Shown here: positions 27,139 through 36,548 of the stretch, piece after piece
Layout of the letters: every line of letters starts with the position of its first letter
How positions within the stretch are numbered: the first letter of the stretch is position 1
DNA from: Massilia sp. Root335
GTDB lineage: Bacteria > Pseudomonadota > Gammaproteobacteria > Burkholderiales > Burkholderiaceae_D
Reading direction: 5' to 3'
Assembly: GCF_001425685.1 (NCBI RefSeq)
Contig: NZ_LMCY01000048.1
Coordinates: forward strand, 244,770 to 308,769
Length of the DNA stretch: 64,000 nucleotides
Notes under the pieces: model-generated
Seen by the model: only the letters and a program-made list of their open reading frames with translations
Told to the model about the DNA's origin: nothing
Database searches by the model: none
Position numbers and translations under genes: made by a program

Positions 27139-29232
27139 TTACGCCGATTGCGGCAATTTGTTCTTCAGGTCGTCGAATTCGCGCTCGAAATCGAGGGTCT
27201 TGCGTTGCGTGCTCATCGCCATCAGCGCGTGCGTGCCGCCGTCCGGCGCCGGCTTCACCCACACCCAGACGCGGCGCTCGCGGATATAAAACATCGAGAA
27301 AATGCCCAGCACCAGCAGCAGGCAGCCGACATACACCACTTTCTTGCCCGGCGAACGCGTCACCTGCAGCACGGAGGCCTTGATCTCCTTGAAATCGTCC
27401 AGCGCCAGGAACACGGGCGCGCCATAGAAAAAGCTGTCGGACAGCGCATTCGTCGCCTGTTGCAGGAAGCGGCCATGGGTCTCGGTCGGCGTCACGGGCG
27501 CCGCGCCGTCGCGCGCACGCGCAGCCTGCCACAGCTCCCACATTGCGCCGTTGAGCATCTTCATGAATACGGTCGCGGCCTTTTCCTGCTCGGCGGCGGG
27601 GATGCGTTCGAGGAATTTCGACACGGCGAGATAGCCGCCCTGGTTGCCGTCGCCGGCAAAGATCGCCAGCGTCTTGGCGGCCGATTCCTGCAACTGCGTG
27701 GCGAGGGTCCCGCTCGCATCGCCCGGCGGCAGCGCGCGCGCGGCGTAGCGGCGCGCGGCTTCCGCGCGCAGCGCCGGATCGGCCAGCGCGGCCCGCAGGC
27801 GCATCCATTCGCGCACGCCGTGCTCGTCGTCGGCCGGGATGCGCATGAAGCTGAACGGGTCGGACGGATTGGCCCGCACGCCGGCCAGGAACACCTCATG
27901 GCCTTCCAGCGTCACGGGCTGCATGTAGTTCAGGAATTCGCGCGCCTGTCCGGTCTTGTCGCGCAATTTGTATTGGACGCTGGGCCCGACATTTTTTAAT
28001 TCCTTGTTGCCGGCGTTCTTGGCGGCCGAGCCCGTGTGCTGGGACAAGGTCTGGGCAAACTGTTCCTCGAAACTCTTACCTTTCGCGACGGCGCGGGCAT
28101 CGTTGTTCTGGCTCGTGTTCTCGACGTTGAACGGCCGGAAGCCCGACCACTCGACGGCGTACGTGTCGGCGCCCTGCTTCAGTTCGGTCGAGGTGCCGAC
28201 TTCGCCGTCGATGGCGAACGATTTGTCGCCCGTGCCCGTCATCGGCCAGCCCGTCAACTTGAGCTTGCTGCCGCCATCGTCGAAGCTGGACTGGTAGACG
28301 GCGACGCCGCGGTAGATCAGCGGCTGGTTGACCTTGATGGTGGCGGGGAACGTCTTGCCCGTCTCGTGGTCGCGGATCACGACTTCGCTGGCGAACAGCT
28401 TGGGCATGCCCGTCGTGTAGAAGTCGATGATGAATTTTTTCAGTTCGATCGTGAACGGCAGGTCTTGCACGAGCACGCCGTCGGCCTGCTGCAGGAGTGC
28501 CGTGTCGCTGGCCTGGCCTTCCGGAATCATGGTGTTGCCGCGGAACGTGGGGTTGCCGAGGCCGAGGCGGTGCTGCGGCGCGATGGCCGAGATCAGGCCC
28601 GTGCCGGCATATGGCGTCTTCCCCATGAACCATTCCTGGAAACGGATGGGCAGGTTCGAATCGAGCAGGCCGCCCAGCAGGATCACGATGATGGCCGTGT
28701 GCGCGAAGATATAGCCGAACTTGTTGGCGGCCCCTTTTTTTGCGGCGACGAGCACGCCGCCCGGCTTGTCGACCATCTTCGTCCGGTAGCCGGCGTCGAC
28801 GAGGCGGGACGCCGTCTGCTGGGCCAGCGGGACCATGGCCAGCGGCGCCGTCCATTCGGTCCGATGGTGGAAGTTGCGCAGCGATTCCTCGCGCACGGCA
28901 TCGCGCCAGCTGCGCATGTCGCGCAGGAATTTCGGCGCATTGCGCGCGATGCACAGGCTCGTCGAGACGATCAGGAAACCGAGGATCAGCAGGAACCACC
29001 AGGCCGAATAGACCGTGTACAGGCCGATCTTGCGGAACACCTCGAACCAGAACGGGCCGAACTGGTTCACGTAATCGGGCATCGCCCGGTCCTGCTGCAT
29101 GATGGTGCCGATGATGGCGGCGATCGCGATCATCACCAGCAAGGTGATCGCGAAACGCATCGAGGACATCAATTCGACCGCTTCGGCCAGGCCGCGCCGG
29201 CGCGTTTTCAGTTCAATTCCGGTGGTGCTCAT
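27139..29232 (-). CDS. resB: Cytochrome c biogenesis protein ResB
   Basis: Partner of CcsB in system II heme ligation. The 697 residues have three N-terminal membrane helices (about 25-45, 78-100 and 175-195), a long periplasmic domain, and a last helix near 640 (KKVVYVGCLLLVLGIFSMF). Motifs include SMRFAITLLVMIAIA and FNVENTSQNNDARAV. Its neighbour upstream encodes a diheme cytochrome c, a likely client. Confidence 0.94.
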   Translation of the reverse strand: MSTTGIELKTRRRGLAEAVELMSSMRFAITLLVMIAIAAIIGTIMQQDRAMPDYVNQFGPFWFEVFRKIGLYTVYSAWWFLLILGFLIVSTSLCIARNAPKFLRDMRSWRDAVREESLRNFHHRTEWTAPLAMVPLAQQTASRLVDAGYRTKMVDKPGGVLVAAKKGAANKFGYIFAHTAIIVILLGGLLDSNLPIRFQEWFMGKTPYAGTGLISAIAPQHRLGLGNPTFRGNTMIPEGQASDTALLQQADGVLVQDLPFTIELKKFIIDFYTTGMPKLFASEVVIRDHETGKTFPATIKVNQPLIYRGVAVYQSSFDDGGSKLKLTGWPMTGTGDKSFAIDGEVGTSTELKQGADTYAVEWSGFRPFNVENTSQNNDARAVAKGKSFEEQFAQTLSQHTGSAAKNAGNKELKNVGPSVQYKLRDKTGQAREFLNYMQPVTLEGHEVFLAGVRANPSDPFSFMRIPADDEHGVREWMRLRAALADPALRAEAARRYAARALPPGDASGTLATQLQESAAKTLAIFAGDGNQGGYLAVSKFLERIPAAEQEKAATVFMKMLNGAMWELWQAARARDGAAPVTPTETHGRFLQQATNALSDSFFYGAPVFLALDDFKEIKASVLQVTRSPGKKVVYVGCLLLVLGIFSMFYIRERRVWVWVKPAPDGGTHALMAMSTQRKTLDFEREFDDLKNKLPQSA

Positions 29233-29379
29233 CGACTTTCACTCTAGATACAACATTCAACGAGGATACAACAAAAGGGCGCCCCGCTTGCACGGTCGCC
29301 CTTCCCTGTTGTTTCCGCCGGTTGTTTTAGTTTAGGCCGATTAGTCGGCTCGATTATCCGGGGCCAGCAATACCAGTCA

Positions 29380-30063
29380 TTACTTCAGGCCGGCAATGTA
29401 ATCCGCGACGGCTTTCATTTCATCGTCCGACAGGCGCTTGGCCAGCGTGGCCATCTGCGGGCTGTTGCTGCGCGCGCCGCTCTTGAACGCCTGCAGCTGG
29501 GTGACCGTGTAATCCTGGTGCTGGCCCGCCAGGCGCGGATACTGGACCGGCAGGCCCGCACCGGTGGCGCCGTGGCAGCTGGCGCAGGCGGCCACGCCGC
29601 GGTCCGCGATGCCGCCGCGATAGATCTTGCGGCCCAGTTCGAGCGTGTCCTTGTTGCGCGCGGCGCCCTGCTTGGGCTGCTGCGTGGCGAGCCAGGCGGC
29701 GATGTTTTTCTTTTCGTCGTCGCTCAGCATCTTGGCATACGTCGTCATCACGGGCTGGTTGCGGGCCGGTGTCGTGAAGTCGACGAGCTGCTTGTGGAGG
29801 TACGTATCGATCTGGCCGGCCAGCCTGGGATTGGTGTTGATGGTCGAATTGCCGCCGGCGCCGTGGCAGGACGCGCAGGCCGGCAGGCCGCGGGCGTTGT
29901 CGCCGGTGTCGTAGAGGGAACCGCCCTTGGCCGGATCGGCCTTGGCGGCGGCCGGGGGCGCATGGGCCGCGTCCGCTGCAAGAGCGCTGCCCACGAGGAC
30001 GAAACTGGCCAGCAAGGACTTCACGATCGCCGCGCATGCGGCCGGTTGGAACACACGATTCAT
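29380..30063 (-). CDS. Periplasmic diheme cytochrome c (c4 type)
   Basis: Electron carrier with two class I c-type heme domains. The 227 residues have a Sec signal peptide ending in SALAAD and two CASCH heme sites, at about residues 63-67 and 160-164, each followed by a PRLAGQ segment and a later Met ligand. This duplicated architecture is typical of cytochrome c4, which often donates to terminal oxidases. It lies just upstream of the resB-ccsB maturation genes. Confidence 0.93.
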   Translation of the reverse strand: MNRVFQPAACAAIVKSLLASFVLVGSALAADAAHAPPAAAKADPAKGGSLYDTGDNARGLPACASCHGAGGNSTINTNPRLAGQIDTYLHKQLVDFTTPARNQPVMTTYAKMLSDDEKKNIAAWLATQQPKQGAARNKDTLELGRKIYRGGIADRGVAACASCHGATGAGLPVQYPRLAGQHQDYTVTQLQAFKSGARSNSPQMATLAKRLSDDEMKAVADYIAGLK

Positions 30064-30256
30064 TCAAGCACCCTGAAAAAGTCGAAGATAATCAGGATCC
30101 GGAGATCCTTCTTGCAGTTGCAGTGCAGCGGTCATGCTCGTGCTCCCGCGCCGATGGTCCATCCTTCAGGCTCGCCGACGACAGGTAACTCCCTATTGTA
30201 CAATAGCCTTTGTTTCCTGCCCTCACCTTCGTTGTCTTTTTCGCTTCACTTCCCTC

Positions 30257-30961
30257 ATGTCCAAACTCTGGCAAGCCCGTTTCTTCACGACCGTCAACCA
30301 GTTGCGGGATCTTCCCAAGACGCAGGTGCCGGAAATCGCCTTCGCCGGCCGGTCCAATGCGGGCAAATCGACGGCGATTAATATCCTGACGAATCAGAAG
30401 GGCCTCGCATTCGCGTCCAAGACGCCGGGCCGCACGCAGCACATCAATTTCTTTTCGATCGGCGGCGCCCACGTCGCCATGCACCGCAAGGACCCGACCA
30501 ACGTCGAGGAGATCCAGGGCCTGCTCGTCGACTTGCCCGGCTATGGCTACGCGGAAGTGTCGGGCGACGCCAAGCTGCATTGGCAAAGGCTGCTGGGCGA
30601 CTACGTGCAGCGCCGCGAACAGCTGGCCGCGCTCGTCCTGATCATGGACTCGCGCCGCCCGTTCACCGAGCTCGACATCCAGATGCTGGAATGGTTCGCC
30701 CCGACGGGCAAGCCGATCCATTGCATCCTCACGAAGGTCGACAAGCTCAACCGCAACGAATCCGTCAACGTCCTGCGCCAGGCGCGGCAGGTGCTGGACA
30801 GCTATGTCGACGAGGATGGCAACGGCTTTCCGTTCACCGTCCAGCTGTTCTCGGCGCTCAAGCGCGTCGGCATCGACGAAGCCAACGACAAGATCATCGA
30901 ACTGCTCGGCCTGGACGCGGACCCGGATGCGGATGCCGGCCAGGCCGACGCCGACGAATAA
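30257..30961 (+). CDS. engB: Ribosome biogenesis GTPase YihA/EngB
   Basis: TRAFAC-class GTPase needed for 50S assembly. The 234 residues contain G1 GRSNAGKST, G2 KTPGRTQHINFF, G3 DLPGYGYA and G4 TKVDKLN. The acidic C-terminal tail (DADPDADAGQADADE) is an unusual lineage-specific extension. The ATG at 30257 begins the conserved MSKLWQARFFTTVN. It is divergent from the cytochrome gene and upstream of hemB by 24 bp. Confidence 0.96.
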   Translation: MSKLWQARFFTTVNQLRDLPKTQVPEIAFAGRSNAGKSTAINILTNQKGLAFASKTPGRTQHINFFSIGGAHVAMHRKDPTNVEEIQGLLVDLPGYGYAEVSGDAKLHWQRLLGDYVQRREQLAALVLIMDSRRPFTELDIQMLEWFAPTGKPIHCILTKVDKLNRNESVNVLRQARQVLDSYVDEDGNGFPFTVQLFSALKRVGIDEANDKIIELLGLDADPDADAGQADADE

Positions 30962-30985
30962 TTTGCTACGACCGCAGGATTAGAC

Positions 30986-31999
30986 ATGCCGATCATCACG
31001 CCTTCGCAATACCCCGCCGTGCGCATGCGCCGCATGCGCCGCGACCCGTTCTCGCGCGCCCTGATGCGCGAAAACGTCGTCACGCCGTCCGACCTGATCT
31101 ACCCCGTGTTCATCCTCGACGGCCAGAACCAGCGCCAGCAGGTGGCGTCGATGCCGGGCGTGGAACGCGTGTCCGTCGACCTGCTGCTGAAGGTGGCCGA
31201 GGAAGCCGTCGCGCTGGGCATTCCGGTGCTCGCGCTGTTCCCCGTCGTCGACGCGGCGCTCAAGACCTATGACGGCGTCGAAGCGACGAACCCGGACGGC
31301 CTCGTGCCGCGCGCCGTGCGCGAACTGAAGCGCCACTTCCCGCAGCTGGGCCTCATGACGGACGTCGCCCTCGACCCGTACACGACCCACGGCCAGGACG
31401 GCCTGCCGGACGAGAACGGCTACATCGTCAACGAAAAGACGATCGCCATGCTGACGCGCCAGGCGCTGGCCCAGGCCGAGGCCGGCGTGGACATCGTGGC
31501 GCCGTCGGACATGATGGACGGCCGCATCGGCGCGATCCGCGTGGCGCTGGAAGAGAAGGAATTCATCCACACGCGCATCATGGCCTACTCGGCCAAGTAC
31601 GCGTCGGGCTACTACGGTCCGTTCCGCGAGGCCGTCGGCTCGGCCGCCAACCTGGGCAAGGCCGACAAGAACACGTACCAGATGGACCCGGCCAACAGCG
31701 ACGAGGCCCTGCGCGAAGTGGCGCTGGACATCGCCGAAGGCGCGGACATGGTGATGGTCAAGCCGGGCATGCCCTACCTGGACGTGGTGCGCCGCGTGAA
31801 GGACGAGTTCAAGGTGCCGACCTTTGCCTACCAGGTCAGCGGCGAGTACGCGATGCTGCAGGCCGCGTTCCAGAACGGCTGGCTCGATCCGGACAAGGTC
31901 ATCATGGAGACCATGATGTCGTTCAAGCGGGCCGGCGCGGATGGGGTGCTCACCTATTTCGCGATGGACGTGGCGCGGCGGTTGAAGGCCGCGGCGTAA
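30986..31999 (+). CDS. hemB: Delta-aminolevulinic acid dehydratase (porphobilinogen synthase)
   Basis: Condenses two 5-aminolevulinate to porphobilinogen in heme synthesis. The 337 residues hold both Schiff-base lysines, Lys204 in AYSAKYASGYYGP and Lys259 in MVMVKPGMPYLD. The metal loop reads DVALDPYTTHGQDG, with aspartates where zinc enzymes have cysteines, so this is the magnesium/potassium-type enzyme. A strong terminator follows. Confidence 0.97.
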   Translation: MPIITPSQYPAVRMRRMRRDPFSRALMRENVVTPSDLIYPVFILDGQNQRQQVASMPGVERVSVDLLLKVAEEAVALGIPVLALFPVVDAALKTYDGVEATNPDGLVPRAVRELKRHFPQLGLMTDVALDPYTTHGQDGLPDENGYIVNEKTIAMLTRQALAQAEAGVDIVAPSDMMDGRIGAIRVALEEKEFIHTRIMAYSAKYASGYYGPFREAVGSAANLGKADKNTYQMDPANSDEALREVALDIAEGADMVMVKPGMPYLDVVRRVKDEFKVPTFAYQVSGEYAMLQAAFQNGWLDPDKVIMETMMSFKRAGADGVLTYFAMDVARRLKAAA

Positions 32000-32000
32000 A

Positions 32001-32030
32001 AGAAAAACCGCGCCGAGGCGCGGTTTTTTG
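32001..32030 (+). terminator. Intrinsic terminator after hemB
   Basis: Stem AAAAACCGCGCC/ GGCGCGGTTTTT around a GAG loop with a T6 tail begins 2 bp after the hemB stop. It is symmetrical enough to act on both strands. Confidence 0.9.
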
Positions 32031-32060
32031 TTGGTTATCCGTGTTGAATTCGCGGTATTT

Positions 32061-32275
32061 CGTAGGGCGGGCTCCCCGAGCCCGCGCGTGACGTTCGCGG
32101 TTTATCGGCTTTACGCGTGGGCACAGGGTGCCCCCTCCCCCGACGATTCACCGGCTGCCGTAGGGCGGGCTCCCCGAGCCCGCGCGCGACCTTTGCGGCT
32201 TGCCGGCTTTACGCGTGGGCACGGGGTGCCCACCCTACGATTCACCGGTTACCGTATGGCGGGCCCGGTGTCCGC
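32061..32275. repeat. Tandem GTAGGGTGGGC-family repeats
   Basis: Two near-identical units begin at 32061 and 32159 (period 98 bp), each running CGTAGGGCGGGCTCCCCGAG, then TTTACGCGTGGGCAC, then a GGTGCCC block and GATTCACCGG. A third, truncated unit starts CGTATGGCGGGC at 32253 and meets the stop of the next gene. The units fill the whole gap between hemB and the convergent CxxC protein gene. Confidence 0.8.
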
Positions 32276-33169
32276 TCACCGCGGCGGTTTGTATTCCGGG
32301 AACATCTCCTTGAACAGGAAGTTCGTCAGCTCCTGCGTATCCTGCGGCCGCGCCGACAGCGTGACGACGCGGTTCAGGCGATGCGATTCCCACTCGAAGT
32401 CGCCGCTCTTTTCCTTGCGGATCAGCTCGATCATCTTCTTGACGATCGCCGTCTCGATGTCCGGCTCGCTGCCGCGCTCGACCGTCACGGCCGTCAGCCA
32501 GCGGCGCTTGAAGTTCGGGTTCCAGCCGCGGAATTTCAGGTCGGCGGTGCTGAACGTCTTGTTCGTGACGCTGAACACGCCGCCCGTCTCGTTCGGGTCC
32601 TGGCCGCCGCGGCCGTTGATGGCGGCGATGTTGGCGAGCGCGTTGCGGTTGCCGCGCGCCGCTTCGCTTTCCTCGGCCTGGTCGGTCTGGGCCGGCGCGC
32701 CGCGGCGCTTGCGCTGGGCGTCGATATAGGCCTGCATGTCGACTTCCTGCGGCGGCGCCTTGTCTTCCTTGGTCGGTTGCGGCTTTTCCTCGACCGGTTT
32801 TTCGTGCGGCAAGGTGATCGTGTTCGGCAGGCGTTGCACGTGCGTCACGCGCGGCGGGGTCGGTTTGGATGCGGCCGCCTTGGCGGTCTTCCTGGGCGCC
32901 TGCTCGGCCGGCTTGGCGGCCGGCTTGTTCGGTTTTAGCGGCGGCAGCCAGACGATGGCTTCGCCGGCCTTGGGGGGCGCATGGTGTTCGGGCTTGGGCT
33001 GGAACAGCCAGACGGCCACGAGCAGCAGGTGCAGCGCGATCGTGACCGCAATACCGGTGCGGTTCGGCCCCTTCTGGCCGTAGATGACCACTTTCCGTCC
33101 AGGCAGCGGCTGGCCGCAATGCACGCAGACATCGCTGTCTTCCATCGGAATGTGGGAATGGTCACGCAA
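32276..33169 (-). CDS. CxxC / single-TM protein with periplasmic C-terminal domain
   Basis: A 297-residue protein I do not recognise by function. The N terminus holds one CxxC knuckle (VCVHCGQPLPGRK, residues about 14-26). One membrane helix follows (about 38-56, TGIAVTIALHLLLVAVWLF), then a long Pro/Lys/Ala-rich spacer (60-150) reminiscent of TonB or TolA, then a compact domain with NKTFSTADLKFRGWNPNF and IETAIVKKMIELIRKEK. Only two cysteines exist, so a complete zinc ribbon would need dimerisation. The topology resembles energy-transducing or scaffold proteins. A start at residue 9 (MEDSDVCVHC) is also possible. It stands alone. Confidence 0.65.
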   Translation of the reverse strand: MRDHSHIPMEDSDVCVHCGQPLPGRKVVIYGQKGPNRTGIAVTIALHLLLVAVWLFQPKPEHHAPPKAGEAIVWLPPLKPNKPAAKPAEQAPRKTAKAAASKPTPPRVTHVQRLPNTITLPHEKPVEEKPQPTKEDKAPPQEVDMQAYIDAQRKRRGAPAQTDQAEESEAARGNRNALANIAAINGRGGQDPNETGGVFSVTNKTFSTADLKFRGWNPNFKRRWLTAVTVERGSEPDIETAIVKKMIELIRKEKSGDFEWESHRLNRVVTLSARPQDTQELTNFLFKEMFPEYKPPR

Positions 33170-33339
33170 GATAATGAACGCCCCTGGACAGGAGCCAGTA
33201 AAAAGATATTGACGAGGCGCAGTCTAACTTGTTTGGTTTCCCTGCGCACGCGCTGTTAAGCATCTGTAATGAGCTTACAAGCTGCCTGGCTTAATGGTTG
33301 TTACAGTGTGTATCAACCTTGCACTAAGGAATCGGTCGA

Positions 33340-33414
33340 TGTGAAATGGATTTCGACCTCATTTCACACCATACGTTCGACCGCCGTTCCCGCGCTGGCG
33401 GGAACCCGGGTTTC
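33340..33414. repeat. Hairpin plus REP-like unit in the gap before the efflux gene
   Basis: A 9-bp inverted repeat TGTGAAATG/CATTTCACA (33340-33348, 33360-33368) is followed by a REP-like unit CCGTTCCCGCGCTGGCGGGA (33384-33403). These lie just downstream of the RND efflux gene stop on the minus strand and may help end its transcript, but no T-tract is present. Confidence 0.55.
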
Positions 33415-33428
33415 AAGCGCCGTCGTGA

Positions 33429-36400
33429 TCAGGCCACCTTGCTGAGGACGGCCTTGCGCCCGTGCTCCATCTCGACGAGCTGCGTATCGGTCATCGGACC
33501 GCTGCCGCTGTACTTGTCGAGGTACAGGTAGATCACCGGCGTGATGTACAGCGTGATCACCTGGGAGAAGATCAGGCCGCCGCACACGGCCAGGCCCAGC
33601 GGCTGGCGCAGCTCGGCGCCGGCGCCCAGGCCCAGGGCGATCGGCAGCGCGCCCATCAGTGCGGCCAGCGTCGTCATCACGATCGGGCGGAAGCGCAGGA
33701 TACAGGCTTCGCGGATCGCCTGTTCCGGCTTCAATCCCTGGTTGCGCTGGGCGTCCAGGGCGAAGTCGATCATCATGATCGCGTTCTTCTTGACGATGCC
33801 GATCAGCATCAGGATGCCGATGATGGCGATCATCGTCAGGTCGAGATTAAACAGGCGCAAGGTCAGCAGCGCCCCCACCGCGGCGGACGGCAGGCCGGCC
33901 AGGATCGTGATCGGGTGGATAAAACTTTCGTACAGCACGCCCAGCAGCACGTAGATCACGCCGACGGCCGCCACGATCAGGATCAGCTGACTCGACTGCG
34001 AACTCTGGAACACGGCCGCGTCGCCGCCATATTTCGTGATGATGGACGCGGGCAGTTTCATGTCGCGGCCCATCTGCTCGATGGCGGCGGTGGCGGCGCC
34101 GAGCGGCGCGTCCGGCGCCAGGTTGAACGACAGCGTGATCGCCTGCAGCTGGCCCTGGTGGTTGACGGCGATGGGGCCGACGGTGCGCTTGACGGTGGCC
34201 ACGCTGGACAGCTGCACGAGCTGGCCCGTCTTGCTGCGCACGGACAGGCGCGACAGCGCGTCCTCGAACTGGCGGTCCTCGTTCGCCGTTTCCAGGATCA
34301 CGTAATAGCTGGCCGCGCTCGAGTAGATCGTCGACACCTGGCGCTCGCCGAACGCCGCGTACAGCGCCGTGCGGATGTCGCCCAGCTGCACGCCCAGCAG
34401 GTTGGCCTTGTCGCGGTCGATGTCGAGCTTCGCCTGCAGGCCCTTGTCCTGCGTATCGCTGGTGACGTCGCGGAACATCGGGTTGTTGCGCATGCGCTCC
34501 ATGTACTCGTTGGCCCACTGGCTGATGTCGGCGCCGGACACGCTCTGCAAGGTGTACTGGTAACGGCTCTTGCTCTGGCGGCCGCCCAGCTGCAGGTTCT
34601 GCACCGGTGCCATGTAGACGTTCACGCCGGCGACATTCCGCAGCGACTTGCGCAGGCGGTCGACCACCTGCGGCATCTTGTCGCGCTCGGCGCGCGGCTT
34701 GAGCACGATGAACATGCGGCCGTTGTTGCCGCCGCTCGAGAACGACGTGACGTCCTGCACGGCCGGATCGTCCTGGATCACCTGCGCCACCTTCGTCTGC
34801 AGCACGACCATCGCGGACGACGAGATGTCCTCGGCCGCTTCCGTCGTGACGCGCAGTTGGCCGATGTCTTCCTCGGGGAAGAAACCTTTCGGGATGGTCG
34901 TGTACAGCACGACGGTCAGCGCGAACGTGCCGAACGCAATCATCAGCACGACGAACCGGTGCCTCAGCGCGACGTCGAGCGTCTTTTCGTAGGCGTTGCG
35001 CACGGACGTGAACGCGGCCTCGAAGTGGCGGCCGATGAAGCTTTTTTCTTCCGTGTGGTCATGGCCGTGCGCCGGGAGCAGGCGCGACGCCAGCATCGGC
35101 ACGAGCGTCAGCGACACGGCGGCCGACACGAGGATCGCGAGGCCGACGATCACGGCGAATTCGTGGAACAGCAAACCGATCACGCCCGGCATGAAGAAGA
35201 TCGGGATGAACACGGCGACGAGCGATACCGAAATCGACACGATCGTGAAACCCATCTCGCGCGAGCCGTCGAGCGCGGCGCGCATCGGCTTCTTGCCCAT
35301 CTCGATGTGGCGCACGATGTTTTCCAGCACCACGATGGCATCGTCGACGACGAGGCCCACGGCGAGCGTGATGCCCAGCAGGGAAATGTTGTCGATGCTG
35401 TAGCCGAGCCAGAACAACAGGCTGAGGGCACCCAGCAGCGAAATCGGCATCGTGACGGCCGGGATGAACGTGGCCGACGCGCGGTGCAGGAACAGGAAGA
35501 TCACGAGCACGACGAGACCCACGGTCAGCGCCAGCGTGAAGTTGACGTCGTGGATCGCCTCGCGGATCGACCGCGAGCGGTCGTTGACGAGGTTGATCTT
35601 GATGGAGCTCGGCAGCTGCGACTGGAAGCGCGGCAGCAGGCGGCGCACGCCGTCGACCACAGCGACCGTGTTGGCGTCCGGCTGGCGCTGCACGAGCAGC
35701 ACGATGGCACGCTCGCCGTTGTAGGCGCCGAAGGCCCGGGTCGACTGGTAGCTGTCCTCGACGGTGGCGACGTCCTTCAGGCGCACCGGCAGGTTGTCGC
35801 GCGTGGCGACGATCAGGTTCTCGAAATCGGCCGCCTTCATCATCTGTGGCGGGCCCTGGATGGTCAGGGTCTGCTGCGGACCGTCGAGGATGCCCAGCGC
35901 GGAATTCGAGTTCGCCGAGCGCAGCGCGGTCGCCAGTTCGTCCATCGTGATGTTGCGCGCATTCATGAGGTCGGTCTTCGCGCGCACGCGCACGGCGAAG
36001 CGCTTGCCGCCATGGACCAGCACCTGGGCCACGCCCGGCAACGTGGAAATCGCGGGCGAGACGAGGTTCTCGGCGTAGTCGTTCAGGTCGGACAGGTTCA
36101 TCGACGGCGACGTCATCGTCATGAACAGCACGGGCGCGTCGGCCGGATTGACCTTGCGGTACGACGGCATCGTCGTCATTTCCTGCGGCAGCTGGCGCTG
36201 GGCCGCGAGCAGCGCGGCCTGGACGTCGACGGCGGCGGCGTTGACGTCGATCGACGGATCGAATTCCAGCGTGAGCGACGTGTTGCCCTGCGTGCTCGTC
36301 GACGTGATCAGGTTGATGCCGGCGATGGTCGAGAACTGCTTTTCGAGCGGCAGCGCGACCGACGACGCCATCGTCTCGGGGCTGGCGCCGTCCAGGTTGG

Positions 36401-36545
36401 CGTTGACGTTGATGACGGGCGTGTTATAGCTGGGCAGCGCCGCCACCGGGATATGGGAATACGCCAGGATGCCGACCAGGATCAGGCTGATCGACAGCAG
36501 CACGACCATGACGGGCCGGCGGATGCACAGTTCGGACAGATTCAT
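33429..36545 (-). CDS. RND multidrug efflux permease (HAE-1 type)
   Basis: Proton-driven inner membrane pump of the AcrB/MdtB superfamily. The 1038 residues have the twelve-helix, two-large-loop layout, starting MNLSELCIRRPVMVVLLS. The proton-relay helix keeps GLVVDDAIVVLEN, and there is FFPEEDIGQLRV between the halves. It starts 3 bp after the membrane fusion protein, its operon partner. No outer membrane channel gene is nearby, so it probably borrows a TolC-like protein. Substrate is unknown; sequence style is closest to MdtB/MdtC/MexW pumps. Confidence 0.93.
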   Translation of the reverse strand: MNLSELCIRRPVMVVLLSISLILVGILAYSHIPVAALPSYNTPVINVNANLDGASPETMASSVALPLEKQFSTIAGINLITSTSTQGNTSLTLEFDPSIDVNAAAVDVQAALLAAQRQLPQEMTTMPSYRKVNPADAPVLFMTMTSPSMNLSDLNDYAENLVSPAISTLPGVAQVLVHGGKRFAVRVRAKTDLMNARNITMDELATALRSANSNSALGILDGPQQTLTIQGPPQMMKAADFENLIVATRDNLPVRLKDVATVEDSYQSTRAFGAYNGERAIVLLVQRQPDANTVAVVDGVRRLLPRFQSQLPSSIKINLVNDRSRSIREAIHDVNFTLALTVGLVVLVIFLFLHRASATFIPAVTMPISLLGALSLLFWLGYSIDNISLLGITLAVGLVVDDAIVVLENIVRHIEMGKKPMRAALDGSREMGFTIVSISVSLVAVFIPIFFMPGVIGLLFHEFAVIVGLAILVSAAVSLTLVPMLASRLLPAHGHDHTEEKSFIGRHFEAAFTSVRNAYEKTLDVALRHRFVVLMIAFGTFALTVVLYTTIPKGFFPEEDIGQLRVTTEAAEDISSSAMVVLQTKVAQVIQDDPAVQDVTSFSSGGNNGRMFIVLKPRAERDKMPQVVDRLRKSLRNVAGVNVYMAPVQNLQLGGRQSKSRYQYTLQSVSGADISQWANEYMERMRNNPMFRDVTSDTQDKGLQAKLDIDRDKANLLGVQLGDIRTALYAAFGERQVSTIYSSAASYYVILETANEDRQFEDALSRLSVRSKTGQLVQLSSVATVKRTVGPIAVNHQGQLQAITLSFNLAPDAPLGAATAAIEQMGRDMKLPASIITKYGGDAAVFQSSQSSQLILIVAAVGVIYVLLGVLYESFIHPITILAGLPSAAVGALLTLRLFNLDLTMIAIIGILMLIGIVKKNAIMMIDFALDAQRNQGLKPEQAIREACILRFRPIVMTTLAALMGALPIALGLGAGAELRQPLGLAVCGGLIFSQVITLYITPVIYLYLDKYSGSGPMTDTQLVEMEHGRKAVLSKVA

Positions 36546-36548
36546 GGA

